From Paratinospora sagittata (Eukaryota > Streptophyta > Magnoliopsida > Ranunculales > Menispermaceae): 64,000 bases of DNA. This document shows, in pieces, positions 58,501 through 63,834 of this stretch; the stretch's first letter is position 1, and each line of letters opens with the position of its first letter. The stretch covers positions 25,500,201 through 25,564,200 of the forward strand of contig CM069589.1 in NCBI GenBank assembly GCA_035771175.1. Direction: 5' to 3'. The translations under genes and the position numbers were made by a program. The notes under the pieces were generated by a model that ran no database searches, was not told the origin of the DNA, and worked only from the letters and a program-made list of their open reading frames with translations.

Positions 58501-60634
58501 CTTTAAAAAAATTAATCTTTGTTTGTTTGAAAATTTCTAGAGATAACAAATCAAATTCTTTGTTATTTCATCAAACTAGTAAATAAGTGAAATGCTATAT
58601 TCTTGATTATTAGGTATTAACTTTAGTCTCAACAACTAGTACTTTAGTGGAAAAGCTAAAATAATTTTCCTCCAGGGTTATTTGCTTGGCAATCCAGGTG
58701 CTGATAGGCATACTGAGCTGAATGCTTTAGTCCCGTTTGCTCACGGGATGAGGCTTATATCTGATGAACTTTATGAGGTGACCCTATTTCATATAAGAAT
58801 CTCAAAATTGATAAGAACACGAGTAGTTGTCTCAAAATCTCCTTGATCTCACTATGCTTGCTTTTCCAGTTTGTAAAGAAACATTGTGACGGGGAATATA
58901 TAAATGTAGATCACAGCAATGTTCAATGTTTGGATGGCCTTCAAATTATTAACACGGTAAGATTGAAATTTTACACTTAATATTACTTTTCCCTTTCGTT
59001 AGTCTTATCCATGGTTTCTAGAACTATAACTGAAGAGTTCTCTTTACAGTGTATTTCTCATATTAATGCTTATCACATACTTGAGCCACAATGCCCAACT
59101 GAAGCAATAGAGCCAAAAGGATTGAAAACAGCTAGAATAACCAAAAGGAATTATAGTGTAGACCGCGTCCTATCCACCATACCACCTTATCCTAATCGTG
59201 AATATATGGTATGTAATTCTGTACCTCCCTGGCAGTTTTCTTTAGCTTTCTTTGATCTATGGGATGCTGTAATTTGCTAATTCTATTGAGCAACATGGGC
59301 AAAAAATAATTGTAAAATGTACAATGATAAGTACTTGTCCTTTGCCTCTGTAACTATGTCTATGTTTTTCTAGTCTACCAAAATAAGCTGTGAGGAGGAA
59401 TACAAGGAGATGAATCAGGTTGACGATCCTTTTCTTGTCGAAGAGGTGATCACCAAATCATTCTCATCAAATAATTATAATCATTTTGAAACATGCATAG
59501 TTAGTATCAAGGATTACCACTTTTAGAGTTAAGTTAAACACAAAGTACCTTTCCTTGTTTATCGTAGTCACATCTTTGGAATGAGATCTTAAAGCCCAAG
59601 GACAACATGGAACAAGAGATATTGATTGACGAATACTCTAGTGAAGAACCTTTATCATCTCTTTTACCATCCAATCCTGTGCTTGAGTGTAAGGTAAGAG
59701 ATCCACTCTTTTCTCTCTTCCCACATATATATGCATGTGCACTGTACTTATACTCCTTAATTTCATTTGGTTAGACATACGCACATAAGCTTGCTTACTA
59801 CTGGGCGAACGATGACATTGTTCAGAGGGTGCTTAACATACGAGAGGTACGATCAGTTAATGTGAATAGTAGAAATGATAACCAATTAGAATAACCTTTG
59901 TAACCTTGTTCGATCAGGGTACAGTAGAGGAATGGATCAGGTGCAAAGATCGAAAATCTTACAAAAAAGAGATCAACAACACTGTAAAATACCATAAAAC
60001 ACTCGGTGCTAGAGGCTATCGGAGTCTTATATTTAGGTAATTAGATCATGAAATATATGCTTTCTAGCTAGTAGCATATTTTTGTAATATCAACTGTCTT
60101 TAAACAGTGGTGATCATGATGCAACGGTGCCATCTATTGGCACAGAGGCATGGATGAAGTCTTTGGGTTACCCTGTTATTGATGAATGGCGACCATGGTA
60201 CACCAATGGTCAAATTTCAGGGTGAGTTTGCTAATAATTAACTTAATTTGTAATCAGAGAATTTCCTTATCTTTGATAACAATTTGATGGTGCTTATCTC
60301 ATGTAGGTACACAAGGTCATATGCCAACAACATGACTTTTGCAACTGTCAAGGCAAGAGTATTCATTAATCACTAAATTAACATGTTATATTGATTCTCT
60401 ATATGTGTAGAATGTAGTTTGAAATTCTCAAAACAGTTTTCTTTAGTAATTTTAAAACAATTGATTCATTGATGATGAGGAAATCTGCCAGAATCACATT
60501 ACAAAATTGTTTTAGAGCTACAAGTAAATTTATTTGTTTTGTTTTTCCAGGGTGCGGGCCATGAGACACCAATTTACAAGCCCAAAGAATGCTTTGCCAT
60601 GTTTAAGAGGTGGATTTCCCATCATCCACTGTAG
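28471..60634 (+). CDS. Serine carboxypeptidase-like protein (SCPL), 16 exons
   Basis: Joined exons: 28471-28610, 28723-28868, 49038-49114, 49428-49550, 50362-50464, 57482-57519, 58676-58777, 58870-58956, 59050-59208, 59374-59445, 59568-59693, 59775-59846, 59918-60036, 60108-60221, 60307-60352, 60551-60634. The frame is continuous, about 535 residues. An N-terminal hydrophobic stretch (residues 9-26) suggests secretion or vacuolar transport. Family marks are [11 protein letters not shown] (33-43), GGPGCSS (81-87), GLSYSG with the nucleophile Ser181, GDHD (456-459) with the catalytic Asp, and GAGHETP with His512. All three triad residues are present. Plant SCPL proteins are vacuolar peptidases or acyltransferases that use glucose esters; the GYLLGNPG and EWIRC-type blocks resemble the acyltransferase-rich clade I, but the reaction cannot be assigned. 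The usual acidic residue before the nucleophile is Leu180. Length exceeds the typical 430-480 because of a long insert at 288-389. Confidence 0.93.
28723..28868 (+). CDS. SCPL exon 2: GGPGCSS
   Basis: It encodes residues 47-96, including [14 protein letters not shown] and [13 protein letters not shown]. The Asp before GGPGCSS stands where peptidases usually have Asn. The acceptor is TCTTCAG and the donor GTAAAT. Confidence 0.95.
28926..28957. repeat. (AT)n microsatellite in intron 2
   Basis: An AT run of about 14 units, 60 bp downstream of the exon 2 donor. Confidence 0.9.
28958..30050. other. Intron 2 sequence without recognised features
   Basis: It is AT-rich with CT and T runs (for example 29440-29475, 29810-29850). 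No coding or terminal-repeat signal could be supported. Confidence 0.4.
30051..30596 (+). mobile_element. Internal tail of an LTR element upstream of its 3' LTR
   Basis: The sequence leads into a purine tract (GAGGCTTGGGGGGTAAA, 30580-30596) directly before an LTR start. A frame at 30238-30630 overlaps it, but its protein is not recognised. The left limit is approximate. Confidence 0.45.
30597..31285 (+). mobile_element. 3' LTR of a gypsy-type element, 689 bp
   Basis: It runs from TGTTGGACCACCAGCTCGG to TTGGTCAAATTCTGCA and has a PPT on its left. A TATAAATA box lies at 31019-31026. The gypsy (Tat/Athila-like) assignment rests on general LTR look only; no pol is attached. This is one of the few TE pieces in sense with the host gene. 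Confidence 0.55.
31528..31578. repeat. (AT)n and (TTTA)n microsatellites
   Basis: A TA run (31530-31559) passes into TATTTATTTATTTATTTTTT. Confidence 0.9.
31690..33284 (-). mobile_element. Non-autonomous repeat, minus strand
   Basis: Read on the minus strand it begins TGTTGCGAATTTTAATT, then TTTCGCAAGTGTACGGG and GATGAGTCGAGTATCATCCC. Its layout resembles the repeats at 24168 and 63480 (a 'cgcaag/cgcaat' block, then a 'gatgag…atcgtcctc'-type block). An AT microsatellite lies at 32034-32057. No coding region was seen and the left boundary is approximate. Confidence 0.4.
33290..33877 (-). pseudogene. LINE ORF1 remnant (DUF4283 and CCHC type), 3' part
   Basis: On the minus strand the frames contain [13 protein letters not shown], then [12 protein letters not shown], and a knuckle-like [11 protein letters not shown] near 33400-33440. 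This is the order in the nucleic-acid-binding ORF1-type protein of plant L1-like retrotransposons (DUF4283 followed by zf-CCHC_4). Stops and frameshifts are present. Its 5' part continues at 38946 on the other side of the copia insertion. Confidence 0.7.
33878..34295 (-). mobile_element. Copia 3' LTR
   Basis: It spans TGTTGTGCGG to GGTCCCCACA on the plus strand. It contains a 17-bp-arm hairpin at 34185-34224. Confidence 0.92.
34185..34224. repeat. GC-rich hairpin in the copia LTR (3' copy)
   Basis: Arms GGCGCATTCGGCGCCGT and ACGGTGCCGAATGCGCC pair at 16 of 17 positions around the loop CACAAA. The surrounding LTR is strongly AT-rich. The 5' LTR has the same hairpin at 38835-38874. Confidence 0.9.
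34299..34318 (-). other. Polypurine tract of the copia element
   Basis: On the minus strand the sequence GAGGTGGAGGTGGATATT ends at the 3' LTR start. Confidence 0.7.
34408..34608 (-). pseudogene. Copia RNase H C-terminal tail
   Basis: The frame contains [14 protein letters not shown] and [11 protein letters not shown], the usual end of copia Pol. It is out of frame with the RT reading to its right, and the RNase H core that should lie between is missing. Confidence 0.85.
34536..35741 (-). pseudogene. Copia reverse transcriptase, long open frame (401 codons)
   Basis: It begins near the RT start ([20 protein letters not shown]) and includes [18 protein letters not shown], the [19 protein letters not shown] block and the catalytic YVDD in [14 protein letters not shown]. 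It continues through the thumb to [11 protein letters not shown], the start of RNase H. Then the frame runs into an RNase H tail segment out of phase and stops. The RT domain itself looks intact, the best preserved in the window. An in-frame stop (near 35768) separates it from the linker to the right, so a full Pol could not be made. Confidence 0.9.
35766..36128 (-). pseudogene. Copia integrase C-terminal/RT linker segment
   Basis: The frame 35766-36053 is acidic and Ser/Pro-rich, ending with [20 protein letters not shown], the typical stretch between integrase and RT. Bounding stops separate it from both neighbours. Confidence 0.8.
36129..36680 (-). pseudogene. Copia integrase core
   Basis: The frame has [15 protein letters not shown] with the first catalytic Asp, LRYDNGGEY with the second, and [14 protein letters not shown] with the catalytic Glu; all three are present. 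It ends in [12 protein letters not shown] and a premature stop. The HHCC zinc-binding part and the protease that should precede it are absent. Only about 100 bp separates this frame from gag. Confidence 0.88.
36780..37613 (-). pseudogene. Copia gag (277 codons, open)
   Basis: The frame starts [12 protein letters not shown], with the Gag marks [34 protein letters not shown] and [18 protein letters not shown]. Near the end, [14 protein letters not shown] is a complete CCHC knuckle (C-x2-C-x4-H-x4-C). It resembles Gag of Tnt1/Tork-type elements. The frame is open, but the downstream deletion removes the protease, so I class it as part of a defective element. Confidence 0.85.
37840..38310 (-). 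repeat. Degenerate tandem repeats in the copia leader
   Basis: The untranslated leader between the PBS and gag holds about 14 copies of a 'gatgaacagtgcgggccga' core, spaced roughly 25-45 bp apart. It is GC-rich compared with the rest of the window. Confidence 0.75.
38512..38524 (-). other. Primer-binding site of the copia element
   Basis: On the minus strand TGGTATCAGAGCC lies three bases after the 5' LTR end, a full match to the tRNA-iMet type. Confidence 0.92.
38528..38945 (-). mobile_element. Copia 5' LTR
   Basis: It spans TGTTGTGTGG to GATCCCCACA on the plus strand, the partner of 33878-34295. The hairpin is at 38835-38874. Confidence 0.92.
38946..39030 (-). pseudogene. LINE ORF1 remnant, 5' part (interrupted by copia)
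   Basis: This 85-bp piece continues the minus-strand LINE remnant seen at 33290-33877 once the copia insertion is discounted. Its right side is cut by the gypsy LTR at 39031. Confidence 0.45.
39031..41079 (-). mobile_element. Gypsy 3' LTR, minus strand, 2,049 bp
   Basis: It begins TGTCACGACGCCCC and ends GGGGTGTTACA. It has the 'gctcacccc' box near 39424-39435 on the minus strand and is the same family as 14868-19425. The PPT and pol tail follow on the right. It carries a TATTCAC-type microrepeat at 40105-40225. Confidence 0.88.
40105..40225. repeat. 7-bp microrepeat (ACTATTC/ACTATTT)
   Basis: About 14 imperfect copies of ACTATTC or ACTATTT lie inside the gypsy LTR. Confidence 0.85.
41080..42120 (-). 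pseudogene. Gypsy polypurine tract, integrase and Pol tail
   Basis: The minus strand has CCTTAAGTTGGGGAGATTG at the LTR edge and, further in, the same Pol tail and integrase sequence as 9363-9849 and 10910-11470. Stops break it throughout. Confidence 0.7.
42121..42486 (+). pseudogene. Gypsy RNase H fragment, inverted relative to its neighbour
   Basis: The plus strand contains [21 protein letters not shown] (about 42335-42400), the gypsy RNase H end that normally reads near 'DYHPGKANVVADALSRK'. In the element at 9345-14867 the matching sequence (about 11527-11720) lies on the same strand as the integrase; here it is on the opposite strand, so a local inversion joins the two at about 42120. 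Confidence 0.75.
42487..43949 (+). mobile_element. Sirevirus-like LTR, plus strand (left limit uncertain)
   Basis: It ends CCAATTCACCTCCC and, 13 bases later, GTGTCCAACA, the Sirevirus-like LTR terminus. It has repeated 'ttgactggattgaaacc' text at 42870-42940, an AAACACGTTTCTG motif (43028), and 'ggttcnnccttancccgtaaaa' repeats at 43600-43680. The start is not clear. Confidence 0.6.
43950..44699. other. Unassigned intron 2 sequence
   Basis: No coding region or clear terminal repeat was seen. Confidence 0.35.
44700..45080. repeat. GC-rich palindromic minisatellite
   Basis: About a dozen variants of the 18-bp palindrome CCTCGGCCATGGCTGAGG occur, for example at 44723-44740, 44744-44761, 44819-44836, 44843-44860 and 44864-44881. 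Several neighbours are exactly 21 bp apart. The Ala-rich open frames on both strands here are by-products of the repeat. Confidence 0.85.
45081..46559. other. Unassigned intron 2 sequence
   Basis: It contains a direct repeat near 45115-45178 (GGGCCAATCTCAA twice, 42 bp apart, each followed by GGATGTCTATTTTTTGG). The remainder may be minus-strand LTR sequence but no boundary can be supported. Confidence 0.35.
46560..48750 (-). mobile_element. Sirevirus-like solo LTR, minus strand, about 2.2 kb
   Basis: It begins TGTTGGCCCCATTTAGAGCC with GGGGGGTGAATTGGAC and ends TCATTGGTTCAACA after a CAATC-type ATCATCAAATTATCC motif. The flanking pentamers TAAAT (46555-46559) and AAAAT (48751-48755) differ at one base. 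No internal region is attached. Palindromes of a separate type lie at 48000-48300. An AT-rich stretch at 47200-47700 may be a further insertion. Confidence 0.7.
48000..48300 (-). repeat. Palindromic motif array, ACTAGCGTGCTAGT type
   Basis: Seven or more variants include GACTAGCGTGCTAGTC (48193-48208) and CTAGCGCA…TGTGCTAG (48264-48288). They occupy the same part of the LTR as the AGGACGCT palindromes in the other LTR family. Confidence 0.75.
49038..49114 (+). CDS. SCPL exon 3
   Basis: It encodes [17 protein letters not shown]…SHSWTK (residues 97-121), the segment after the oxyanion loop in this family. It lies 20 kb from exon 2 yet keeps frame and splice sites (TCCTCAG / GTATTA). Confidence 0.93.
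49428..49550 (+). CDS. SCPL exon 4
   Basis: Residues 122-162, [18 protein letters not shown] then [10 protein letters not shown]. The [11 protein letters not shown] block is strongly conserved in SCPL proteins. Confidence 0.95.
50362..50464 (+). CDS. SCPL exon 5: nucleophile serine
   Basis: Residues 163-196/197 carry [22 protein letters not shown]. Ser181 (TCA, 50416-50418) is the expected nucleophile. Leu180 (CTT) takes the place of the usual Glu or Asp. Confidence 0.95.
50690..52369 (-). pseudogene. LINE pol 3' remnant: zf-RVT and RNase H domains
   Basis: On the minus strand [10 protein letters not shown] and a C…WKC-type region (about 51580-51750) match the zinc-binding segment after RT in plant LINEs. 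Further on, [11 protein letters not shown] (51185-51220) and [15 protein letters not shown] followed by [11 protein letters not shown] match the RNase H domain of the RVT_3 type, with the first catalytic Asp in LDIDGS. Stops and shifts are frequent. The region upstream, to about 52369, probably holds more of the same element. Confidence 0.7.
52375..52696 (-). mobile_element. Copia 3' LTR (intron 5)
   Basis: From TGATACGAAATTGAG to TTTCCAACA on the plus strand. A PPT-like AGTTTAAGGGAGGCAT (minus strand) adjoins on the right. Confidence 0.9.
52697..52714 (-). other. Polypurine tract of the intron 5 copia element
   Basis: Minus strand TTTAAGGGAGGCAT directly precedes the 3' LTR start TGTTGG. 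Confidence 0.7.
52763..54300 (-). pseudogene. Copia RT and RNase H (intron 5 element), frameshifted
   Basis: RNase H (52763-53206) shows [27 protein letters not shown] and [10 protein letters not shown], ending with [12 protein letters not shown]. The RT palm and thumb lie at 53259-53708 ([14 protein letters not shown], then [10 protein letters not shown]). The catalytic YVDD site is just beyond, but its Tyr codon reads TAA (53718-53720), giving stop-VDD. More RT, with the [14 protein letters not shown] block, follows to about 54300 in several frames. RT is therefore broken at the active site. Confidence 0.88.
54301..55670 (-). pseudogene. Copia integrase (intron 5 element)
   Basis: Segments include [30 protein letters not shown] (first catalytic Asp, about 55190-55290), the [18 protein letters not shown] block (54855-54910), and the zinc-binding part [18 protein letters not shown] with [10 protein letters not shown] (about 55330-55490). 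Stops and shifts split it into five or more frames. Confidence 0.85.
55671..55910 (-). pseudogene. Copia protease (intron 5 element)
   Basis: The frame has [20 protein letters not shown] where copia proteases have WYLDSGCSNHM; the catalytic DSG or DTG reads DTY, so the active-site Gly is lost. Confidence 0.75.
55920..56670 (-). pseudogene. Copia gag (intron 5 element)
   Basis: The frame 56115-56432 holds [37 protein letters not shown] and [13 protein letters not shown], typical of the UBN2-type Gag of Retrofit/RE-like copia elements. The knuckle near 55985-56030 reads [13 protein letters not shown], lacking the first Cys. Frameshifts are present. Confidence 0.8.
56675..56687 (-). other. Primer-binding site (intron 5 copia)
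   Basis: Minus strand TGGTATCAGAGCC, one base after the 5' LTR end. Confidence 0.9.
56689..56998 (-). mobile_element. Copia 5' LTR (intron 5)
   Basis: From TAATATGAAGTTGAG to TTTCCAACA. The first two bases read TA where the partner LTR has TG, so the LTR end is mutated. Confidence 0.88.
57342..57373. repeat. Poly-T run in intron 5
   Basis: About 23 T residues in a row, 110 bp before the exon 6 acceptor. Confidence 0.9.
57482..57519 (+). CDS. SCPL exon 6
   Basis: It encodes [13 protein letters not shown] (residues 197-209), the conserved 'INLKGY' approach to the next exon. Its 38 bp restore phase 0 with exon 5. Confidence 0.92.
58676..58777 (+). CDS. SCPL exon 7
   Basis: It encodes [12 protein letters not shown]…[16 protein letters not shown] (residues 210-243), a signature block of the family. 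Confidence 0.95.
58870..58956 (+). CDS. SCPL exon 8
   Basis: Residues 244-272, [14 protein letters not shown] then [10 protein letters not shown]. The two Cys fit the conserved disulfide region. Confidence 0.93.
59050..59208 (+). CDS. SCPL exon 9
   Basis: Residues 273-325. [15 protein letters not shown] is conserved; the rest (from PTEAIEP) begins the long variable insert. Confidence 0.88.
59374..59445 (+). CDS. SCPL exon 10, in variable insert
   Basis: It adds 24 residues ([15 protein letters not shown] and following), acidic, with standard splice sites and phase 0 at both ends. It has no family signature, so it could be skipped in some transcripts without shifting frame. Confidence 0.7.
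59568..59693 (+). CDS. SCPL exon 11, in variable insert
   Basis: It adds 42 residues, acidic and Ser-rich, ending [11 protein letters not shown]; the Cys390 that follows the insert is the conserved one. Both ends are phase 0. Confidence 0.8.
59775..59846 (+). CDS. SCPL exon 12
   Basis: [21 protein letters not shown], residues 392-415, the conserved 'YWANDxxVRxAL' block. Confidence 0.95.
59918..60036 (+). CDS. SCPL exon 13
   Basis: It encodes GTVEEWIRC and then a Lys-rich loop with NNT (possible N-glycosylation), up to GYRSLIF before the catalytic Asp. Confidence 0.95.
60108..60221 (+). CDS. SCPL exon 14: catalytic aspartate
   Basis: [16 protein letters not shown] carries the catalytic Asp (most likely Asp459), followed by [14 protein letters not shown]. 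Confidence 0.95.
60307..60352 (+). CDS. SCPL exon 15, with GC donor
   Basis: [15 protein letters not shown]. The exon must end at 60352 to keep frame with exon 16. Its donor is AAG/GCAAGAG, a GC-AG intron that otherwise fits the strong consensus. NMT is a possible N-glycosylation site. Confidence 0.92.
60551..60634 (+). CDS. SCPL exon 16: catalytic histidine and stop
   Basis: [22 protein letters not shown] then SHHPL and TAG. His512 is the catalytic His; the family usually has GGGHTAPEYKP, so ET replaces TA. Confidence 0.95.
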   Translation, partial: GAGHETPIYKPKECFAMFKRWISHHPL

Positions 60635-61047
60635 GCTATGTATGCTTTGTACTAGTGTTGTTATTAATTGAAATTATAATTATTAAAGTACTTAGATTAG
60701 ACAAAAAAAATTAATATCAATTATTATATTCCTTAAAAAACATACATATTGTTATATATTTCACTTAGTTTTTTTTTACAGGTAAAAGATAAGAAATTTT
60801 ATACGTGGCAACTTATTCAGGGCAATATTTGTGGGCTTCCTCATATTTTGAAATCAAGAAAATCATATTACTCGTCCTTTAATATTTTCTTCAAGAACTG
60901 GTTTGGAAGCTTAATATATTGTCTACTGATAATGATCTACGATATAAAATACTTTAGTCAATTAATGTGTGGTTTTAGAGTTGGTTTTCTAGTTTTGTAC
61001 AGAGTACTCTTATGATTTTATGACGCATGTTAAAGTTTGTAAAAATG

Positions 61048-61053
61048 AATAAA
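61048..61053 (+). terminator. Candidate polyadenylation signal of the SCPL gene
   Basis: AATAAA lies 414 bp after the stop codon. It is the first clear canonical hexamer in the AT-rich 3' flank; true 3' end placement needs transcript data. Confidence 0.35.
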
Positions 61054-61299
61054 ATCATAAAATATTTAATGATGGAAGGTAAGACACTTTTGAAGTATCA
61101 AAATATTATGAGATAATTTTACAAGCTAAAGAAAGTCTATATAAGAATAAATTTTCAACTACTTTTAGTTTTCAGACTATTACCAAACTTTAAATTTAAA
61201 TCAAGTTCTGAATCAAAATAAACTTAGATAATGGTAGTTTAAGAAAAGATTGAAAACAAGAATAAACAAAATATTTTTTAAAGAATGACAATCTACATT

Positions 61300-62745
61300 A
61301 GAACTTATATTGTGATAACACCAAAAGAAGAGATAAACACGAAACTTGTAAGATGATCAGTACGTGGATAACGGGTGAAATAGATGGCTGCAGTTATTAG
61401 AGGGTTCACCAATAGACAATAGATGTAGTGGTTCGGCTTTTTCAAAGCTTACTTCCAATACTTGACCTCCCCGGTCAAGACTTTTCAAAATTTACTAATC
61501 TTGATCCAACTTACGGGTGTGGAATAAAACGTTACATAACACCATTTTTTTGTTAGGAAAACTTTTTCGATTGGCTAACCAGCCAATTCACAATACAACA
61601 ATGGTTTACAAAAGATAAAGAATGTTTTTACTAAACAACTCTCAAGATTTGAGTACAATATAGAATGAATACCTCCTTAGATCAATTTAGTCAAAGATGA
61701 TGAAAATGAAATGCAGACCTACAATAGGAGGTTCCTTCTTAGTTTCTTAACTTGAAGAGGATGGAGATGAAGCACATCAAGCCAAAAATCTTTCAAAATG
61801 ATCTTCTCAAAGAGTGAAGATGAAAGCACATGCGATTTCTTCAAAAACAAGAAAGAAAACTTGATTGATTTCTTGAAATTTGAAGAACAAAAACTTTTTT
61901 CTCAAATACTTGAACTTGTGAAGCTTGTTTGCTATGAAAATAAGGAGAACACACAAATGCACGAGTTTTTAAAAATTTTGCAAAAGTTGTTCACAATGAG
62001 CTAAGGCATGTATTTATAGAAAATATTTTGAAAAAAGCAAGAAATGCGTTTTCTTAAGAGAAACCACGTTCTTGTGCCATCACCACCATTCTGTCAAAAG
62101 ACAAGAAATATGTTTCTTAAGGGGAAACACATTTACGTGCATGTTTCTAGAAAATCACCATTCTGGACAAAATGGTGAAAACACGTTTCCTGCACAGATA
62201 CGTGTTTTTATCTGTCCAAGTAAAAAATTTACTTTGGATCAGTGGAAACACGTTTTCTCTATAGGAACACGTTTCTGCTTAGCATAGAACACTGAAACAT
62301 ATTTTCTTTAAAAAATTTCCAAGTTCAAGACATGTTTTCTCGGTAAATCAAGTTTAAACACACTTGAATATACTTGAAATGAATTGAAGTTCATGCAAGT
62401 GTTTAGATCAATTTGAGTGAAAGTCAAATATTTGACTAGATTGAAAATCAGCTTGACTTTGAAAACTTGGATGATTTAAAATATGTTAAATGCGTGCAAT
62501 GCTTTGGCTGAACAACCTAAGGAGAATTCTACAACCCTAGATGAATCTAAACAATTACATAGAAAAACTTGATCTTGATCTTCCCTTTGTTTTGATTCAC
62601 TTCAAACTTTGACTTTGACTTTTCTACTGACTTTTATGATTTGATCATTATGGAACTGAAACAACTTAGTCAAAGTGATTATTACTCATTGGTATGTTGT
62701 TTGCAATCATCAAAACAAGCAAGAGTGAGGGTCATTACACCAACA
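61300..62745 (-). mobile_element. Sirevirus-like LTR, minus strand, U5 end missing
   Basis: The sequence has a 'caacttacgggtgtgg' unit at 61507-61525. Its right end is TTGCAATCATCAAAACAAGC, then GTCATTACACCAACA (end at 62745). The polypurine region adjoins it, so it is the 3' LTR of a minus-strand element. The 'gggtgaattgg' end is not present, so the left limit is approximate. Confidence 0.7.
62035..62345 (-). repeat. Palindromic motif array, AAACACGTTTCT type
   Basis: About ten variants such as AAACACGTTTCC (62179-62190), GGAACACGTTTCT (62264-62276) and GGAAACACGTTTTC (62242-62255) occur in this LTR. The core GAAAC-AC-GTTTC is self-complementary. Confidence 0.75.
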
Positions 62746-63150
62746 ATCTCTCATTTTTTATGATTTAAAACAAATTCACTATTGACCTGATTAAAGCAAA
62801 ATCATGATGTAAATGAATATGCAATATGAGAAATATAATCATGATGATTAACACAGTATATAATTCAACCAATCATAACAACACACATCAATGATCTAAA
62901 AGTCAGCATATAATATGTATAAAATCATGTAAGAGCATATAAACATGTATAACATAGTCAATGATGTCCAAAATGTGTCAAAGTATATCAAAATTATCAA
63001 AATGGCCTATACATGTACAAGATCTATGAACAAAATCACAAAAATGTATTGTACTCTCTCAAAGTCTTTGCTCCCCCTCTCTACCTAGCTTATCTCTCTA
63101 ACTTATTCTCCCCCTTTTGAAACATAAAAAAGGAGGGACTACTGTTGTGG
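62746..63150 (-). other. Sirevirus-like 3' untranslated region with polypurine tracts
   Basis: The minus strand has CAAAAGGGGGAGAATAAGTT near 63105 and AGAGAGGGGGAGCAAAG near 63070-63090, separate purine tracts upstream of the 3' LTR. Sireviruses are known for extended, multi-tract polypurine regions. Confidence 0.65.
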
Positions 63151-63450
63151 CAGAGGAGAAAACGATCCCAAGTCCATGAAGAAATCATTAGTCGGTGACG
63201 ATGGACCATGCGGGAGTTGAATTGGCGAAGCGATAGCTGATGGAGGTAAACTCTTCGTGGCACTGGATAACATAACTGTCACCGCAGAGGAACATTAGGA
63301 GTGGATTAGAGGTGCGGTATTGCCAGAGTGGATAATCTGTGTGCTCCTAAAGTGAGGAAACGTAGGCATAGAAGGCACTCGATATCCAAAAGGAACGAGA
63401 CCAAAACCAAAAGGATCATCCTAAGCTGGTGTAGAAGGTAGAACACTCGT
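63151..63450 (-). pseudogene. Ser/Pro-rich polypeptide remnant next to the PPT
   Basis: One minus-strand frame is open for about 50 codons (…ATKSLPPSAIASPIQLP, then FFMDLGSFSPLPQQ and a stop). An earlier part reads DDPFGFGLVPFGYRVP before another stop. No family is recognised. Its place between Pol and the PPT region is where some Sireviruses carry an extra ORF, but it could equally be a coding tail of Gag after rearrangement. Confidence 0.35.
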
Positions 63451-63469
63451 AACGGTTGCTGTATGTGAT

Positions 63470-63662
63470 TTTTCGCAATCGCACAGTGTCAATTTATAAA
63501 ATACCGATGAGAATCGGGTTATCGTCCTCAAAGATCGATTAACTATTAATAATTACCATAATTACTAACCCTAACTTTATCTTGATGACCAAATTTGAGA
63601 ATAAACTAAATTAAAACAATGCAATTAAAACTAGAAAATAAAAAGTAATCAAAATTGTTGGA
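63470..63662 (+). mobile_element. Second copy of the dispersed 'gatgagaatcggg' repeat, truncated
   Basis: ACCGATGAGAATCGGG at 63514 and the following 145 bp match 24226-24390 closely (for example GAGAATAAACTAAATTAA). It starts at about TGTGATTTTTCGCAATCGC and is cut by the minisatellite on the right. Confidence 0.65.
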
Positions 63663-63676
63663 TGGTCAGCTTAGCA

Positions 63677-63834
63677 GAGTTGACCTGGACAACAGCAGAA
63701 CTGACTCGGACATCAGTAGAGTTGACCTGAACATCAGCAGACAACAACAAAATTGACCTGAGCTGGCCTGGACATCAACAGAGCTGACTTGGACATCAAC
63801 AGAGTTGACTTGGACATCAACAGAGCTGACCTAG
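63677..63834. repeat. 21-bp minisatellite
   Basis: Seven or so copies of GAGTTGACTTGGACATCAAC plus one base lie in tandem; one copy in the middle is disordered. Confidence 0.85.

Noticed and set aside
60749..61015. 88-codon frame after the SCPL stop
   Set aside because: AT-rich 3' flank; the SCPL reading ends normally at 60634 after a complete C-terminus.
61798..62004. 68-codon plus-strand frame
   Set aside because: Lies antisense inside a Sirevirus-like LTR with no protein family signal.
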